Positions 1 to 9,414 are shown, counted from the stretch's first letter. The stretch is DNA of 64,000 bases from Magnetaquiglobus sp039908105 (GCA_039908105.1 JAMOBI010000001.1:48767-112766); one strand, 5' to 3'. Numbers and translations are program-made. Notes: a model not told the origin generated them from the letters alone.

Positions 1-987
1 CTGCACATCTCCTCCGGCATGCCACCCCTGATCCGTGTGGATGGCGAGATCCGGCGCATCGACGTGCCGCCCTTGGCGATCGACGAGGTCAAAGGGATGG
101 TTTATGATATCATGAACGACAAGCAGCGGAAAACCTACGAAGAGGAGTACGAATGCGATTTCTCCTTCGCGGTGCCCAATCTGGCCCGTTTCCGCGTCAA
201 TGCCTTCAATCAGCATCGCGGTCCGGCAGCGGTTTTCCGCACCATCCCCTCGGAGATCCTCTCTTTGGAGCAGCTCGGAACCCCGGAGATCTTCAAGGAG
301 TTCGCCGCCACCCCGCGCGGTCTGGTGCTGGTCACCGGACCCACCGGTTCGGGCAAGTCGACAACGCTGGCCGCCATGATCGACTACAAGAACAAAAACG
401 AATACGGTCACATCCTCACCATGGAGGATCCGATCGAGTTCGTGCACGAGTCAAAAAAATGTCTCATCAACCAGCGCGAGGTCCATCGCGATACGAAAAG
501 CTTCTCGGCAGCGCTGCGCTCGGCGCTGCGCGAGGATCCGGACGTGATCCTGGTGGGCGAAATGCGCGATCTGGAGACCATTCGTCTAGCCCTGACCGCT
601 GCCGAAACCGGCCATCTGGTCTTCGGCACCCTGCACACCACCTCGGCGGCCAAGACCATCGACCGCATCGTCGATGTCTTCCCGGCAGCCGAAAAGGAGA
701 TGATCCGTACCATGCTCTCCGAGTCGATCCGCGCGATCATCTCGCAGAATCTCTTGAAAAAAAAGGGCGGGGGCCGTGTGGCGGCCCATGAAATCCTCAT
801 CGGCAACCCGGCGATCCGCAACCTGATCCGCGAAAACAAGATCGCACAAATGTACTCCGCCATCCAGACCGGACGCGGGATAGGCATGCAAACTTTGGAA
901 CAGTGCTTGCAAGAACTCCTGAACAAGGGACTCATCACCAAAGAGGCCGCCCGTGAAAAGGCCAACATCAAGGACGGGTTCAAATAA
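1..987 (+). CDS. pilT: Type IV pilus retraction ATPase PilT (5' end outside window)
   Basis: Hexameric cytoplasmic ATPase that disassembles type IV pili and drives twitching. The reading frame is open to base 1, and the bases before the first ATG (19) still encode PilT-like sequence (LHISSG then MPPLIRVDGEIRR), so about 20-25 N-terminal residues lie outside the window. Visible motifs are Walker A (GPTGSGKST), the Asp box (EDPIEF), Walker B (DVILVGEMRD) and the His box (TGHLVFGTLHT). The C-terminal QxxT-like segment (GMQTLEQ) is present. It is followed 28 bases on by two lipoprotein genes and then pilU. Family assignment is secure; PilT is chosen over PilU by its position and close match to PilT sequence. 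Confidence 0.95.
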   Translation: MHISSGMPPLIRVDGEIRRIDVPPLAIDEVKGMVYDIMNDKQRKTYEEEYECDFSFAVPNLARFRVNAFNQHRGPAAVFRTIPSEILSLEQLGTPEIFKEFAATPRGLVLVTGPTGSGKSTTLAAMIDYKNKNEYGHILTMEDPIEFVHESKKCLINQREVHRDTKSFSAALRSALREDPDVILVGEMRDLETIRLALTAAETGHLVFGTLHTTSAAKTIDRIVDVFPAAEKEMIRTMLSESIRAIISQNLLKKKGGGRVAAHEILIGNPAIRNLIRENKIAQMYSAIQTGRGIGMQTLEQCLQELLNKGLITKEAAREKANIKDGFK

Positions 988-1015
988 GCTTTCTGCCCTG
1001 CGAGGAATTCGACTC

Positions 1016-1615
1016 ATGAAGAAAATCCACTCCGGTCTCGCCACTCTGCTGCTCGCCGCCGCCATGGCGGGATGCGCCCCAGGGTATCAAGGTCAACCTT
1101 ACGGCGGTTCGTCCATCGTGCAGAACGAAGTGGATCTCATCCGCATGAGTCACGCCCTGACCGATGCCCTGGTCGCCGAACTGCGCAAGAATCATCCCTC
1201 GTTCCATCAGCGCAAACCGATCCTGGTGACCAGTTTCGTCAACCGCAGCCAGCTCGACACCACCTCGGAGCTGGGCAACCTGATCGCCGATCACGTCGCC
1301 TCGCGTCTGACCCAGCAGGGCTTCACCGTGGTCGAGCCGAAACTGCGTAAAAGCCTGGCCATCCGTCAGGATCAGGGCGAATTCATCCTGTCGCGCGATA
1401 TCGAAAAGATCAGCCACGACAACAAGGCCTACGCCGTTGTCACCGGCACCTACACCGAAACCCGCGACACCCTGGACTTCACCTCGCGCATGATCGCCTT
1501 GAACAGCCGTCAGGTGCTCGCCTCGGTCGATGCCAAGGTGCCGGTCTCCGGCTCCACCCGTGAGCTCTTGATCAACTCCAATGGCGGCACCAGCATGCCG
1601 GTGGTTACGCGATGA
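1016..1615 (+). CDS. FlgO-like outer-membrane lipoprotein (first of two)
   Basis: Predicted lipoprotein of 199 residues. The start at 1016 gives a clean signal peptide (MKKIHSGLATLLLAAAMAGC) whose lipobox ends AMAGC; the longer frame from 953 would overlap pilT. The body matches the FlgO family: a paired helix followed by segments such as ILVTSFVNRSQL, LGNLIADHVASRLTQQGF and YAVVTGTY. FlgO proteins of Vibrio support the flagellar outer-membrane apparatus. Here the gene lies between pilT and pilU, so a role at the pilus or cell envelope is as likely as a flagellar one. Its stop codon overlaps the start of the next, related gene (ATGA). Confidence 0.8.
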   Translation: MKKIHSGLATLLLAAAMAGCAPGYQGQPYGGSSIVQNEVDLIRMSHALTDALVAELRKNHPSFHQRKPILVTSFVNRSQLDTTSELGNLIADHVASRLTQQGFTVVEPKLRKSLAIRQDQGEFILSRDIEKISHDNKAYAVVTGTYTETRDTLDFTSRMIALNSRQVLASVDAKVPVSGSTRELLINSNGGTSMPVVTR

Positions 1616-2187
1616 ACCCATCCTTCACCTCGCTTGCGCCCCGGCTTGGCGCCGTGGTGCTGATCGCATTTTTGGCAAGCGGTTGCGGCACCAATCCGGT
1701 CCTGGAAAACTATCCCCTGGTCTCGACTCCGCTCACCTCGACCCCGGAGGTCGAACCCGGCGAAATCGCCCAACAGGCCGCCGAAGTGATGCTCCAGACC
1801 GTGGGCGAACGTCTGCATCCCCGCGAAGTGATCCTCCCCGCCTCGTTCGTGGAGGAGAACAACATGGACAAGAGTTCCCCCCTGGGCCGCATGCTCGCCA
1901 AACAGATGGCCACGCGCTTCACCCAGGCCGGCCATTCGGTGGTGGAACTCACTCTGCGCAGCGATATCCTGCTGAAAAAGGGGGCGGGTCAGTTCGTGCT
2001 CTCGCAGGAGGCCAAGGAGATCAAGAAGACCCACAAGGTCTCGGCAGTGCTCGCCGGCAGCTACGTGACCGCCAAGAATCGCGTCTACGTCAACGCCCAA
2101 CTGGTACGCACCTCGGATGGTGTGGTGATGGCTTCAAGCGACTACAGCATGCCACTCACCCCGAACATCAAGGCGTTGTTGAAATAA
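1612..2187 (+). CDS. FlgO-like outer-membrane lipoprotein (second of two)
   Basis: Predicted 191-residue lipoprotein with lipobox FLASGC near residue 24. It repeats the pattern of the gene before it: a short linker, ILPASFVEENNMDKSSPLG, then LAKQMATRFTQAGHSVVELTLR and VSAVLAGSYV. The two genes therefore look like diverged duplicates of one FlgO-type gene, translationally coupled by a four-base overlap. A terminator follows at 2231-2273, so the pilT-lipoprotein unit ends here and pilU is transcribed separately. The function is inferred from the family only. Confidence 0.75.
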   Translation: MNPSFTSLAPRLGAVVLIAFLASGCGTNPVLENYPLVSTPLTSTPEVEPGEIAQQAAEVMLQTVGERLHPREVILPASFVEENNMDKSSPLGRMLAKQMATRFTQAGHSVVELTLRSDILLKKGAGQFVLSQEAKEIKKTHKVSAVLAGSYVTAKNRVYVNAQLVRTSDGVVMASSDYSMPLTPNIKALLK

Positions 2188-2230
2188 CCTCTCCCGGACA
2201 CCGGGATTGACGGTTTTGGGGATCAATGAA

Positions 2231-2273
2231 AATCCCGGTTCATGACAATGCATGAGCCGGGATTTTTTCTTTT
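2231..2273 (+). terminator. Rho-independent terminator after the lipoprotein pair
   Basis: A 14-base stem (2231-2244 with 2251-2264, one G-T wobble) has a six-base loop and is followed by a T-rich run. It closes the pilT-FlgO-like unit and separates it from pilU. Confidence 0.85.
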
Positions 2274-2309
2274 GAATCGTTACATCAAGCAACCTTCAGG
2301 ATCCTTCGT

Positions 2310-3458
2310 ATGGAACGCGACCAGGCCATCAAGTTCATGCTCGACGCCTTGAGAACCATGATGAAAAGAGGCGGATCGGACCTGTTCATCAGCGCCGGGT
2401 TCCCACCGGCTGCCAAGCTCGACGGCAAGATGACCCCCTTGAGCCGTACCCCTCTCGATGCCGGCCAAAGCATGACGCTCGTCAAGGCGATCATGAACGA
2501 TCGCCAACTCAAGGAGTTCGACACCACCAAGGAGTGCAACTTTGCCATCAATCCGCCCGGCGTGGGACGTTTCCGCGTCAACGCCTTCGTGCAGCAGGGA
2601 CAGGCCGGCATGGTGCTGCGCACCATCACCACCACCATCCCGGATTTCGATCAACTCGGTCTGCCACCGGTTTTAAAAGATGTCGTGATGAGCAAAACCG
2701 GCTTGGTGCTGGTGGTCGGCGGCACCGGCTCAGGCAAATCGACCACGCTGGCCGCGATGCTCGGCATCCGTAACCGTGACAGCCATGACCACATCATCAC
2801 CATCGAGGATCCGATCGAATACGTTCACCCGCATGTGAACTGCCTGATCACCCAACGCGAGGTGGGCGTCGACACCCTGAGCTGGCATGCAGCCCTCAAA
2901 AACACCCTGCGTCAGGCACCGAGCGTGATTCTGATCGGCGAAATCCGCGATCAGGAGACCATGGAGCACGCCATCAACTTCGCCGAAACCGGTCATCTGG
3001 CCCTCTCCACCCTGCACGCCAACAGCGCCAATCAGGCTTTGGACCGGATCATCAACCTCTTCCCCTCCGAAAAACGTCAGCAGCTGTTGATGGATCTATC
3101 GTTGAACCTGCGCGCCATCGTCTCGCAACGGCTGATCAAGCGTCAGGGCGAAGGCCGGGTGGCGGCGATCGAGATCCTGCTTAAATCGCCGCTGGTCTCG
3201 GATCTGATTTTTAAAGGCGAGGTCTCCGGCATCAAGGAGGCGATGGCCAAATCCAATGAACTCGGCATGAAGACCTTTGATCAGGCACTCTTCGACCTCC
3301 ACGAGGCCGGCATGATCTCCTACGAAGATGCCCTGCGCAACGCCGACTCCGCCAATGAACTGCGCCTGCGCATCAAACTCGAAGGCCAACAGGCCAAAAG
3401 TCAGGATCTCTCCGCCGGCCTTGCCGGACTCACCCTGACCCGCAAGGAGGGGGATTGA
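2310..3458 (+). CDS. pilU: PilT-like pilus retraction ATPase, PilU type
   Basis: Second retraction motor ATPase, 382 residues. It has Walker A GGTGSGKST, EDPIEYVHPH, Walker B SVILIGEIRD and the His box TGHLALSTLH. The N-terminus (RGGSDLFISAGFPPAAKLDG) and the long, polar C-terminal tail after the motor core are PilU features. PilU proteins assist PilT in forceful pilus retraction and usually need PilT. Here pilT lies just upstream, separated by two lipoprotein genes and a terminator. No other pilus genes are in the window. Confidence 0.92.
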   Translation: MERDQAIKFMLDALRTMMKRGGSDLFISAGFPPAAKLDGKMTPLSRTPLDAGQSMTLVKAIMNDRQLKEFDTTKECNFAINPPGVGRFRVNAFVQQGQAGMVLRTITTTIPDFDQLGLPPVLKDVVMSKTGLVLVVGGTGSGKSTTLAAMLGIRNRDSHDHIITIEDPIEYVHPHVNCLITQREVGVDTLSWHAALKNTLRQAPSVILIGEIRDQETMEHAINFAETGHLALSTLHANSANQALDRIINLFPSEKRQQLLMDLSLNLRAIVSQRLIKRQGEGRVAAIEILLKSPLVSDLIFKGEVSGIKEAMAKSNELGMKTFDQALFDLHEAGMISYEDALRNADSANELRLRIKLEGQQAKSQDLSAGLAGLTLTRKEGD

Positions 3459-3639
3459 GGGATCCGGATTAAAAACAATCTTTTCTTCTCGATAGATGAC
3501 CAAAAATCTTCCTTGAAAGCCACTCAGGCTCATGTCACTCTATCTTGATGGATCCCATCCATCCCATCCCAGCCGCGCCTGACGCATCGTACGTCATTTG
3601 TGCCACTCAACCTCTACGTTAATCAGGGAGAGACTCTTT

Positions 3640-4974
3640 ATGGCCCGCATTCTGGTGGTGGATGATGATGGACAAACAATCGAACAGATCGCCCGATTGG
3701 TCGCCAATGCCGGTCATGCGATCGATTTTCTGCTCGAATCGCCGTATCTTCTGGCCAAGCTGGACGCCTCGCCGCCCAATCTGCTGCTGCTTGATGTCAA
3801 CATGCCGGAGATCGACGGGGTGACCCTGCTGAAAAAAATCCACACCACCCCGCATTTGAAAGAGATCCCGGTGATCATGATCACCGGCGAAACCGATGAA
3901 GGGCTGATTCAGGAGTGTTTTCAACTCGGGGCCGTCGATTTCGTCAACAAACCGATCCGCCCTTTAGAGCTTCTGTCACGCATCCGCATCGCCCTGGAAA
4001 CCCGCGCCCACATCCATGCCATCCAGGCACAAAAAAACGCCCTGCAACGGGCCAAATCGTTCACCGACGCCATCCTGAACAGCATGCAGGAGGCCATCTG
4101 CGTCATCGAGCGCGATTCCTACCTGATTCGCGAAGCCAATCGGGTCTTTCTCGAGGGGGTCAACCTGCCGCGTCACCGGGTGGTGGGTGAACGGTGCCAC
4201 GAACTGCTCGCCAACAAGCTGCATGCCTGCTTTGGGTGTACCGGTCCGGATGATGCACGCTGCATCCTCTCCACCACCCTGCAAAGCGGCGAAACGCGCA
4301 TGCTCGATTTGTCGCGCCAGGACGCGGAGGGTCAACCGCTGCACACGCAACTCTTCACCCTGCCGATCCTGGATGCCACCGGGGGCACCGAACGGATCGT
4401 CTGTCTGGAAAGAGATATCACCCAGAGTCGCGAGCACGAGAATCGTCTCACACACATGGCCTTCCACGACCCCTTGACCCACCTGCCCAACCGTCAACTG
4501 TTCCACGACCGGCTGCATCAGGCCCTGGCCCAGGGACGGCGCCACGGGCAGATGGTGGCGGTGATGCTGTTCGACCTGGATCACTTCAAAAACATCAACG
4601 ACACCTTGGGACACGCTGCCGGGGATCAACTGTTGCAGGAGGTGGCCAACCGGCTGCGCACTTGCATACGCGAGAGCGATACCGTGGCCCGTTTGGGCGG
4701 GGATGAGTTTTCCGCCGTGCTGACCAATGTCACGGACAGCTCCCAGGTTCGCAAGGTCGCCAAAAAGATGCTCAAGGCGCTGGGGCGCAAGTTCGCCCTG
4801 TCCGGCAGCAAGGTGAACGTCACCTCCTCGATCGGGGTGAGCCTCTACCCGCGCGATGGCGAGGAGATGGCGGATCTGATCGACAAAGCCGACAAGGCTC
4901 TTTATCAGGCCAAGAGTACGGGACGCGACACGGTGCGCTTTTTCTCGCCCTGGGTGATGGAGGAGGAGCCGTAG
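3640..4974 (+). CDS. Response regulator diguanylate cyclase (REC-PAS-GGDEF)
   Basis: Cytosolic 444-residue protein. A receiver domain (about 1-125) has the acidic triad VVDDD and phospho-acceptor D52 (LLLLDVNMPEIDG). A PAS-like domain (about 145-265) includes a Cys-containing stretch (CHELLANKLHACFGCTG). The C-terminal GGDEF domain has an intact active site GGDEF at 353-357 and an inhibitory site RESD at 344-347, five residues upstream, so a product-inhibited active enzyme is expected. The start at 3640 follows a purine-rich site (AGGGAGAG). It sits alone between pilU and the RloAB pair; a link to pilus control is a guess from position. Confidence 0.9.
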   Translation: MARILVVDDDGQTIEQIARLVANAGHAIDFLLESPYLLAKLDASPPNLLLLDVNMPEIDGVTLLKKIHTTPHLKEIPVIMITGETDEGLIQECFQLGAVDFVNKPIRPLELLSRIRIALETRAHIHAIQAQKNALQRAKSFTDAILNSMQEAICVIERDSYLIREANRVFLEGVNLPRHRVVGERCHELLANKLHACFGCTGPDDARCILSTTLQSGETRMLDLSRQDAEGQPLHTQLFTLPILDATGGTERIVCLERDITQSREHENRLTHMAFHDPLTHLPNRQLFHDRLHQALAQGRRHGQMVAVMLFDLDHFKNINDTLGHAAGDQLLQEVANRLRTCIRESDTVARLGGDEFSAVLTNVTDSSQVRKVAKKMLKALGRKFALSGSKVNVTSSIGVSLYPRDGEEMADLIDKADKALYQAKSTGRDTVRFFSPWVMEEEP

Positions 4975-5093
4975 CACCCACACATCCCGGAAAATTGCTC
5001 CGAGGCAGAATCTCACCTTGTATTTTTGCACTTTTCTGCAAAAAATAGCCCCAGAATTGATTCATCACTCCGCTGACACAGGAGAATCACCGG

Positions 5094-6410
5094 GTGCTGT
5101 TGCGTTTTGGCATCGAGAACATGTACTCCTTCCGCGACTATCAGGAGATCTCCCTGGTCGCGCCCAAATCGTCGCAAAGGGAAGAGATTCGCGGCCTGCT
5201 CCCCACGAACGGGGCGATCAAGGATCCCGTGCTGCCCATCCTGGCCACCTACGGCGCCAACGCCTCGGGCAAAAGCAATCTATTGGTCACGCTCGTGCAT
5301 TTTCTGAAAGCCATCTCTGATTCCCACTCCACACCCGGCATGCCGGACATCACCCACTCCCCGTTTCTTTTGGACGATACGTCCTCACGTGCGCCCTCCC
5401 GCATGGACTGTGATGTCATCATCGACGGCTGCCGCCATCACTACGGATTCCGGCTGGACTCGCAACGGATTCTGGAAGAGTGGCTCTATGCGTTTTCCTC
5501 CAACAATCGGCGGCGTGTTTTGTTCCATCGCTCGCTCCAGGAGTCCGACCCCTATTATTTTGGAACCCATCTCAAAGGAAACCTTCAGGGCATCAAAAGT
5601 CAAACCCGACCGGACAGTCTGTTTCTTTCAACAGCGGGAATCAATAACCACGCAACATTGAATTCGGTATGGAATTATTTCAGATCTCAATTCATGAGAA
5701 ACATCAACATTGATCACCGCAGCACCCTGTCGAACGACATCATCAAACTTGAAACCAGTGCTTTATTACGTAATTTTGTCATTGCTCTTCTCCGGGAGGC
5801 TGACACAGGGATCTCTGATATTGCATTCAAAAAATTACCGGATGAACTCAACAACGCAATCACCATCGAACTTGAGAATTCAGGCTTAACCATTGAAAAC
5901 AAAAAAATAATTTATGAAATACTCCCTAAGCAACAGATTGATTTTATCCATCAAACAAACTCTGGCGCCTACAATTTGCCCTATGGTTTAGAAAGCCGTG
6001 GTACACAGACCATTCTGTCGATCGCCATTCAACTGCATACCGTTCTGGAGCGCGGTAGCGTCATGATCGTGGATGAACTGGAAGCCAGTCTCCATCCTTA
6101 TGTCGCCGCTCGTCTGATCGAACTGTTCCAGAATCCGGAAACCAACCCGCACCGCGCCCAACTGCTCTTCACCACCCATCACCCCCATCTCATGAACAGC
6201 CTGGCGCCAGCGCAGATTGTAATTTGCGAGAAGAACCGCCAAGGCGCGACCGAAATTTATCCGCTCACCGCCCTGCAACCCCGCAAAGGGGAGAACCTCG
6301 CCAACGGCTATCTGAAGGGCCGTTATGGCGGCATCCCGTACATGGGCTCCATCTTCAACCACCTCCCGCGCGAAGAGAAACAGGTCGCGCCAGAAGAGGT
6401 CGCACGATGA
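5094..6410 (+). CDS. RloA-like AAA ATPase (ABC-type ATP-binding protein)
   Basis: 438-residue ATPase of the OLD/RloA/AbiL group. Walker A is GANASGKSN at about residue 60, Walker B is SVMIVDELEASLHP at about 325, and the switch histidine lies in LFTTHHPHLMN. The GTG start follows CAGGAGA by a normal spacing. Its stop overlaps the ATG of the RloB-like gene. Such AAA plus RloB pairs occur in variable defence loci of many bacteria and resemble the lactococcal abortive-infection pair AbiL. The middle of the gene (about 5640-5960) is AT-rich compared with its flanks, a sign of transfer. The antiviral role is inferred. Confidence 0.85.
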   Translation: MLLRFGIENMYSFRDYQEISLVAPKSSQREEIRGLLPTNGAIKDPVLPILATYGANASGKSNLLVTLVHFLKAISDSHSTPGMPDITHSPFLLDDTSSRAPSRMDCDVIIDGCRHHYGFRLDSQRILEEWLYAFSSNNRRRVLFHRSLQESDPYYFGTHLKGNLQGIKSQTRPDSLFLSTAGINNHATLNSVWNYFRSQFMRNINIDHRSTLSNDIIKLETSALLRNFVIALLREADTGISDIAFKKLPDELNNAITIELENSGLTIENKKIIYEILPKQQIDFIHQTNSGAYNLPYGLESRGTQTILSIAIQLHTVLERGSVMIVDELEASLHPYVAARLIELFQNPETNPHRAQLLFTTHHPHLMNSLAPAQIVICEKNRQGATEIYPLTALQPRKGENLANGYLKGRYGGIPYMGSIFNHLPREEKQVAPEEVAR

Positions 6411-7090
6411 TCCCTTCGAAGCGGGGTGGGCAGAGAGTTTTTCCGCCGTCGCGATCACTCTCCCCCCGTCTCATTCCGCGTCCGCCCAGACCCGTTCTGT
6501 TCATCTTTTGCGAAGGAAAGAATACGGAACCAGAATATTTGCGGGATTTTGCCGCAAAACATGGAGTGGCATTGCAACGGGATACCCATCTGTTTCCTGC
6601 CTGCGGGGTTCCGAAAACGCTCCTCAAGCTCGCCATCGAAAAGAGAAAATCCCTGCTCAAAGAGGATGAACGAAACTTCCAGGTATGGATGGTCACGGAT
6701 GTCGATGAGCATGGCCACGAGATGTGCGGAATCATCCAGGAAGCCAGAAAACAAGCGATAAATTTGATCATTTCCAACCCGTGCATTGAACTATGGGGGT
6801 TGTATCACTTCACCCCCTACCCGACCGCAGCGCTCGATCGCCATCAGGCACAAAGAGAGCTGGAACAAAAAATGCCTGGTTACGACAAAGACAAAGGGAA
6901 GCGGTTTGATTTAAACCGGATGTTTCCATTGCATAAAGAAGCCGTCAAACGTGCCAAAGAAGTACTGAAACGCGCGGAAGCGGAGGATCCCCATCCCAAT
7001 CCTTCGTCCAATTTTTATGCATTGTTGGAAGCCATTGAAAAAAACAGCAGCCGGGATCCGTTGAATGCAGATCCGGCCCACAAGGAGTGA
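6407..7090 (+). CDS. RloB-like Toprim-type nuclease partner
   Basis: 227-residue protein with the RloB signature: FIFCEGKNTEPEYL near residue 30, the acidic pair VTDVDEHG near 90, and SNPCIELWGLYHF near 120. These form the metal-binding core of a Toprim-like fold. The start at 6407 overlaps the RloA stop (ATGA); the open frame extends further upstream but only inside rloA. RloA and RloB probably form one ATP-controlled nuclease complex. The next gene begins nine bases after the stop codon, so the two may share a transcript even though the products look unrelated. Confidence 0.85.
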   Translation: MIPSKRGGQRVFPPSRSLSPRLIPRPPRPVLFIFCEGKNTEPEYLRDFAAKHGVALQRDTHLFPACGVPKTLLKLAIEKRKSLLKEDERNFQVWMVTDVDEHGHEMCGIIQEARKQAINLIISNPCIELWGLYHFTPYPTAALDRHQAQRELEQKMPGYDKDKGKRFDLNRMFPLHKEAVKRAKEVLKRAEAEDPHPNPSSNFYALLEAIEKNSSRDPLNADPAHKE

Positions 7091-7099
7091 GACAAACCG

Positions 7100-8467
7100 A
7101 TGTCCGACCATGAATTCTCCCTGCCAACACCCGAAGGTTCCGCGCGCCGTCTGGCCGTGGGTTGGTTTTGTCTCGCGCTCTACTCGCTGATCGGCGCGGG
7201 ATTGGTGGTGATCCTGATCCTGATCGCCCGCATGCCGATCATTCACGATCTCATCCCCTGGACCGGCTCGTTCAAGACCGCTTTGGTGATCCATGTCGAT
7301 CTGTCGGTACTCGTCTGGTTCTTATCGTTTGCGGGACTTCTGGCGAGTTTCAATCTCAAGGAAGGAAGCGGACGGGTCGGTCTGGCCGCACTCGGGGTGG
7401 CAACCACCGGTGCGGTGTTGATCACCTTCTCGCCATTCCTGGGTCGGGATGCCCCGTTCATGAACAACTACGTCCCGGTACTGGAGAACGGCGCCTTTTT
7501 TCTGGGTCTGATCCTGTTTTTGACCGGCATCGGGGTGATGAGCCTGCATGCGTTGCTTATCGCACGCCCTTCGGAAGGGTGGTCGAGCGGTGCCGGTGCG
7601 TTGCGGTTCGGGCTGCAAACCGGTCTGTTGATTCTGGTGATCTCGCTGATCTTCTGGCTCTGGAGCTATCTGGTCCTGCCCAAGGGACTCGAAGGGGTGA
7701 TCTATTACGAAGCGCTGTTCTGGGGGGGCGGGCATGTCCTGCAATTCACCCACACGCAGCTGGTGATCGTCGCCTGGCTGTGGCTCGCCTCCGCAGCGGG
7801 CGGCACCCACTCGCTGACCCCACGTGTGGCAGCACTGTTGTTTCTGCTCGGGGCGCTGCCGGTCGTGGTCGCACCCCTCCTGCACACCCGTTTCATGCCG
7901 GGTGAGGCCGGATTCCAGGTCGGCTTTGCCGATTTGATGAAATATGGCGGTGGAGTCGCCGCACTGCCTGCCGGACTGGCCGCCTTCGTCGCGTGGCGGA
8001 AAACCTCCCTGGAGAATCCCGCTTCTCAACCTTTGCGGCTGGCCTTGATTATGTCCCTGGTGCTGTTCGGTCTGGGTGGGGTGATCGGCTTTTTGATCCA
8101 GGGGGTCAATGTCACCATTCCCTCGCACTATCACGGCTCGATCGTCTCCGTGACCGTGGCCTATATGGGATTGAGCTATCATCTTTTGCCGCGTCTCGGA
8201 TTTGCCGTGCCACCGCTACGCCTGACGATGTGGCAGCTCTGGCTTTATGCCGGCGGCTCGATGTTGCATGTATTCGGTCTGGCCTGGTCAGGCATTTTGG
8301 GGGTGCAAAGAAAAACCGCTGGCGAGGCCCAAGGTTTGGACACCATGGCCAAGAAATTGGCCATGGGCATCACCGGTGCCGGCGGACTGATCGCGGTGAT
8401 CGGGGGCATTCTATTTATCCTGATCTGTTATCGAGTGCTGCGCCGGCGGACATCCAGTCAATTCTGA
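7100..8467 (+). CDS. Divergent haem-copper oxidase subunit I-like membrane protein
   Basis: 455-residue protein with roughly twelve membrane segments. Candidate haem ligands are the His of VIHVDLSVLVW in the second segment and the SHYHGSIVSV motif in the tenth, as in subunit I of cbb3/NO-reductase-type enzymes. GGGHVLQFTH in the sixth segment gives a possible CuB ligand. The seventh segment shows only one His (PLLHTRF) where the family normally has two, so CuB binding may be altered. There is no subunit II, III or cytochrome c gene nearby. Annotate as haem-copper oxidase-like; oxygen or NO chemistry cannot be assigned. Confidence 0.75.
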   Translation: MSDHEFSLPTPEGSARRLAVGWFCLALYSLIGAGLVVILILIARMPIIHDLIPWTGSFKTALVIHVDLSVLVWFLSFAGLLASFNLKEGSGRVGLAALGVATTGAVLITFSPFLGRDAPFMNNYVPVLENGAFFLGLILFLTGIGVMSLHALLIARPSEGWSSGAGALRFGLQTGLLILVISLIFWLWSYLVLPKGLEGVIYYEALFWGGGHVLQFTHTQLVIVAWLWLASAAGGTHSLTPRVAALLFLLGALPVVVAPLLHTRFMPGEAGFQVGFADLMKYGGGVAALPAGLAAFVAWRKTSLENPASQPLRLALIMSLVLFGLGGVIGFLIQGVNVTIPSHYHGSIVSVTVAYMGLSYHLLPRLGFAVPPLRLTMWQLWLYAGGSMLHVFGLAWSGILGVQRKTAGEAQGLDTMAKKLAMGITGAGGLIAVIGGILFILICYRVLRRRTSSQF

Positions 8468-8594
8468 CCATGGTTTGCAGCCGGAGTCTATTTTGTCTCT
8501 TGCAAATCGTTGCTCTTGGTGTCTGACTTCTGGTAATCTGTTGCGATGCATCACCATCTTTAGACTTTATTAAAGGAAACACAGGGTCATCGAC

Positions 8595-9332
8595 ATGCAG
8601 GATCGTGTTGCCATCGTTACCGGATCAAGCAGCGGCATCGGACGGGTGATCGCCGTGCGTCTGGCGCAACTGGGCGCCAGGCTGGTTCTGATCAGCAATG
8701 AATCGGTGAAAATTCTGGAAGCGCTCGAAGAGGTACGGGCCATCTCGCCTGACTCAGAGGCCTTCGAGGCCGACGTCACCTCACTGCCGTGCCTGGAAGA
8801 GTCGATCAAACTCACCCAGGAAAAATTCGGTCGCATTGACATTCTGGTCAATAACGCCGGTATCACCCGCGATGCCCTGTTGGTGCGCATGTCGCCCAAG
8901 GATTGGGATCGGGTGCTGGAGGTCAACCTGACCAGCGTCTTCCACATGACCCGCATGGTGCTCAAGCCCATGATGAAAGCCCGCTACGGACGCATCGTCA
9001 ACATCGCCTCCGTGGTCGGGGTCACCGGCAATCCGGGCCAGGCCAACTATGTCGCCTCCAAGGCTGCGCTGATCGGCTTTTCCAAGAGCGTAGCGCTGGA
9101 AACCGCCTCGCGCAACATTACCGTCAACTGTGTCGCACCGGGTTTCATCCGCACCGCGATGACCGATGCGTTGAATCCGAAAGCAAGAGAGGCTATCCTC
9201 TCGCGAATTCCCTTGGGTACCATGGGCGAGGCCGAGGATGTGGCCAATGCCGTGGCCTTTCTGGCTGCGGAACGCTCCGGGTACATCACGGGTGAGACCC
9301 TCCACGTCAACGGGGGGCTCCATATGGCCTGA
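8595..9332 (+). CDS. fabG: 3-oxoacyl-[ACP] reductase FabG
   Basis: NADPH-dependent short-chain dehydrogenase of fatty-acid elongation, 245 residues. The cofactor motif is TGSSSGIGR, with NNAG at about 90, and the catalytic Ser-Tyr-Lys set is IASVVG followed by YVASK. It opens a classical cluster: fabG, acpP, fabF, mltG, tmk in one orientation. A 127-base leader separates it from the gene before, so its own promoter is likely. Confidence 0.96.
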   Translation: MQDRVAIVTGSSSGIGRVIAVRLAQLGARLVLISNESVKILEALEEVRAISPDSEAFEADVTSLPCLEESIKLTQEKFGRIDILVNNAGITRDALLVRMSPKDWDRVLEVNLTSVFHMTRMVLKPMMKARYGRIVNIASVVGVTGNPGQANYVASKAALIGFSKSVALETASRNITVNCVAPGFIRTAMTDALNPKAREAILSRIPLGTMGEAEDVANAVAFLAAERSGYITGETLHVNGGLHMA

Positions 9333-9414
9333 TCGTTGCGCCCATTCAAGCACGACAGGACTTTTTCGTTCAACCTTACACGTTATTGTCATCCATCCAT
9401 AAGGAAATACACAC

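Noticed and set aside
7100..8467. Naming the oxidase-like protein NorB or CcoN
   Set aside because: The ligand set is incomplete and no partner subunits are present, so neither name is supported.
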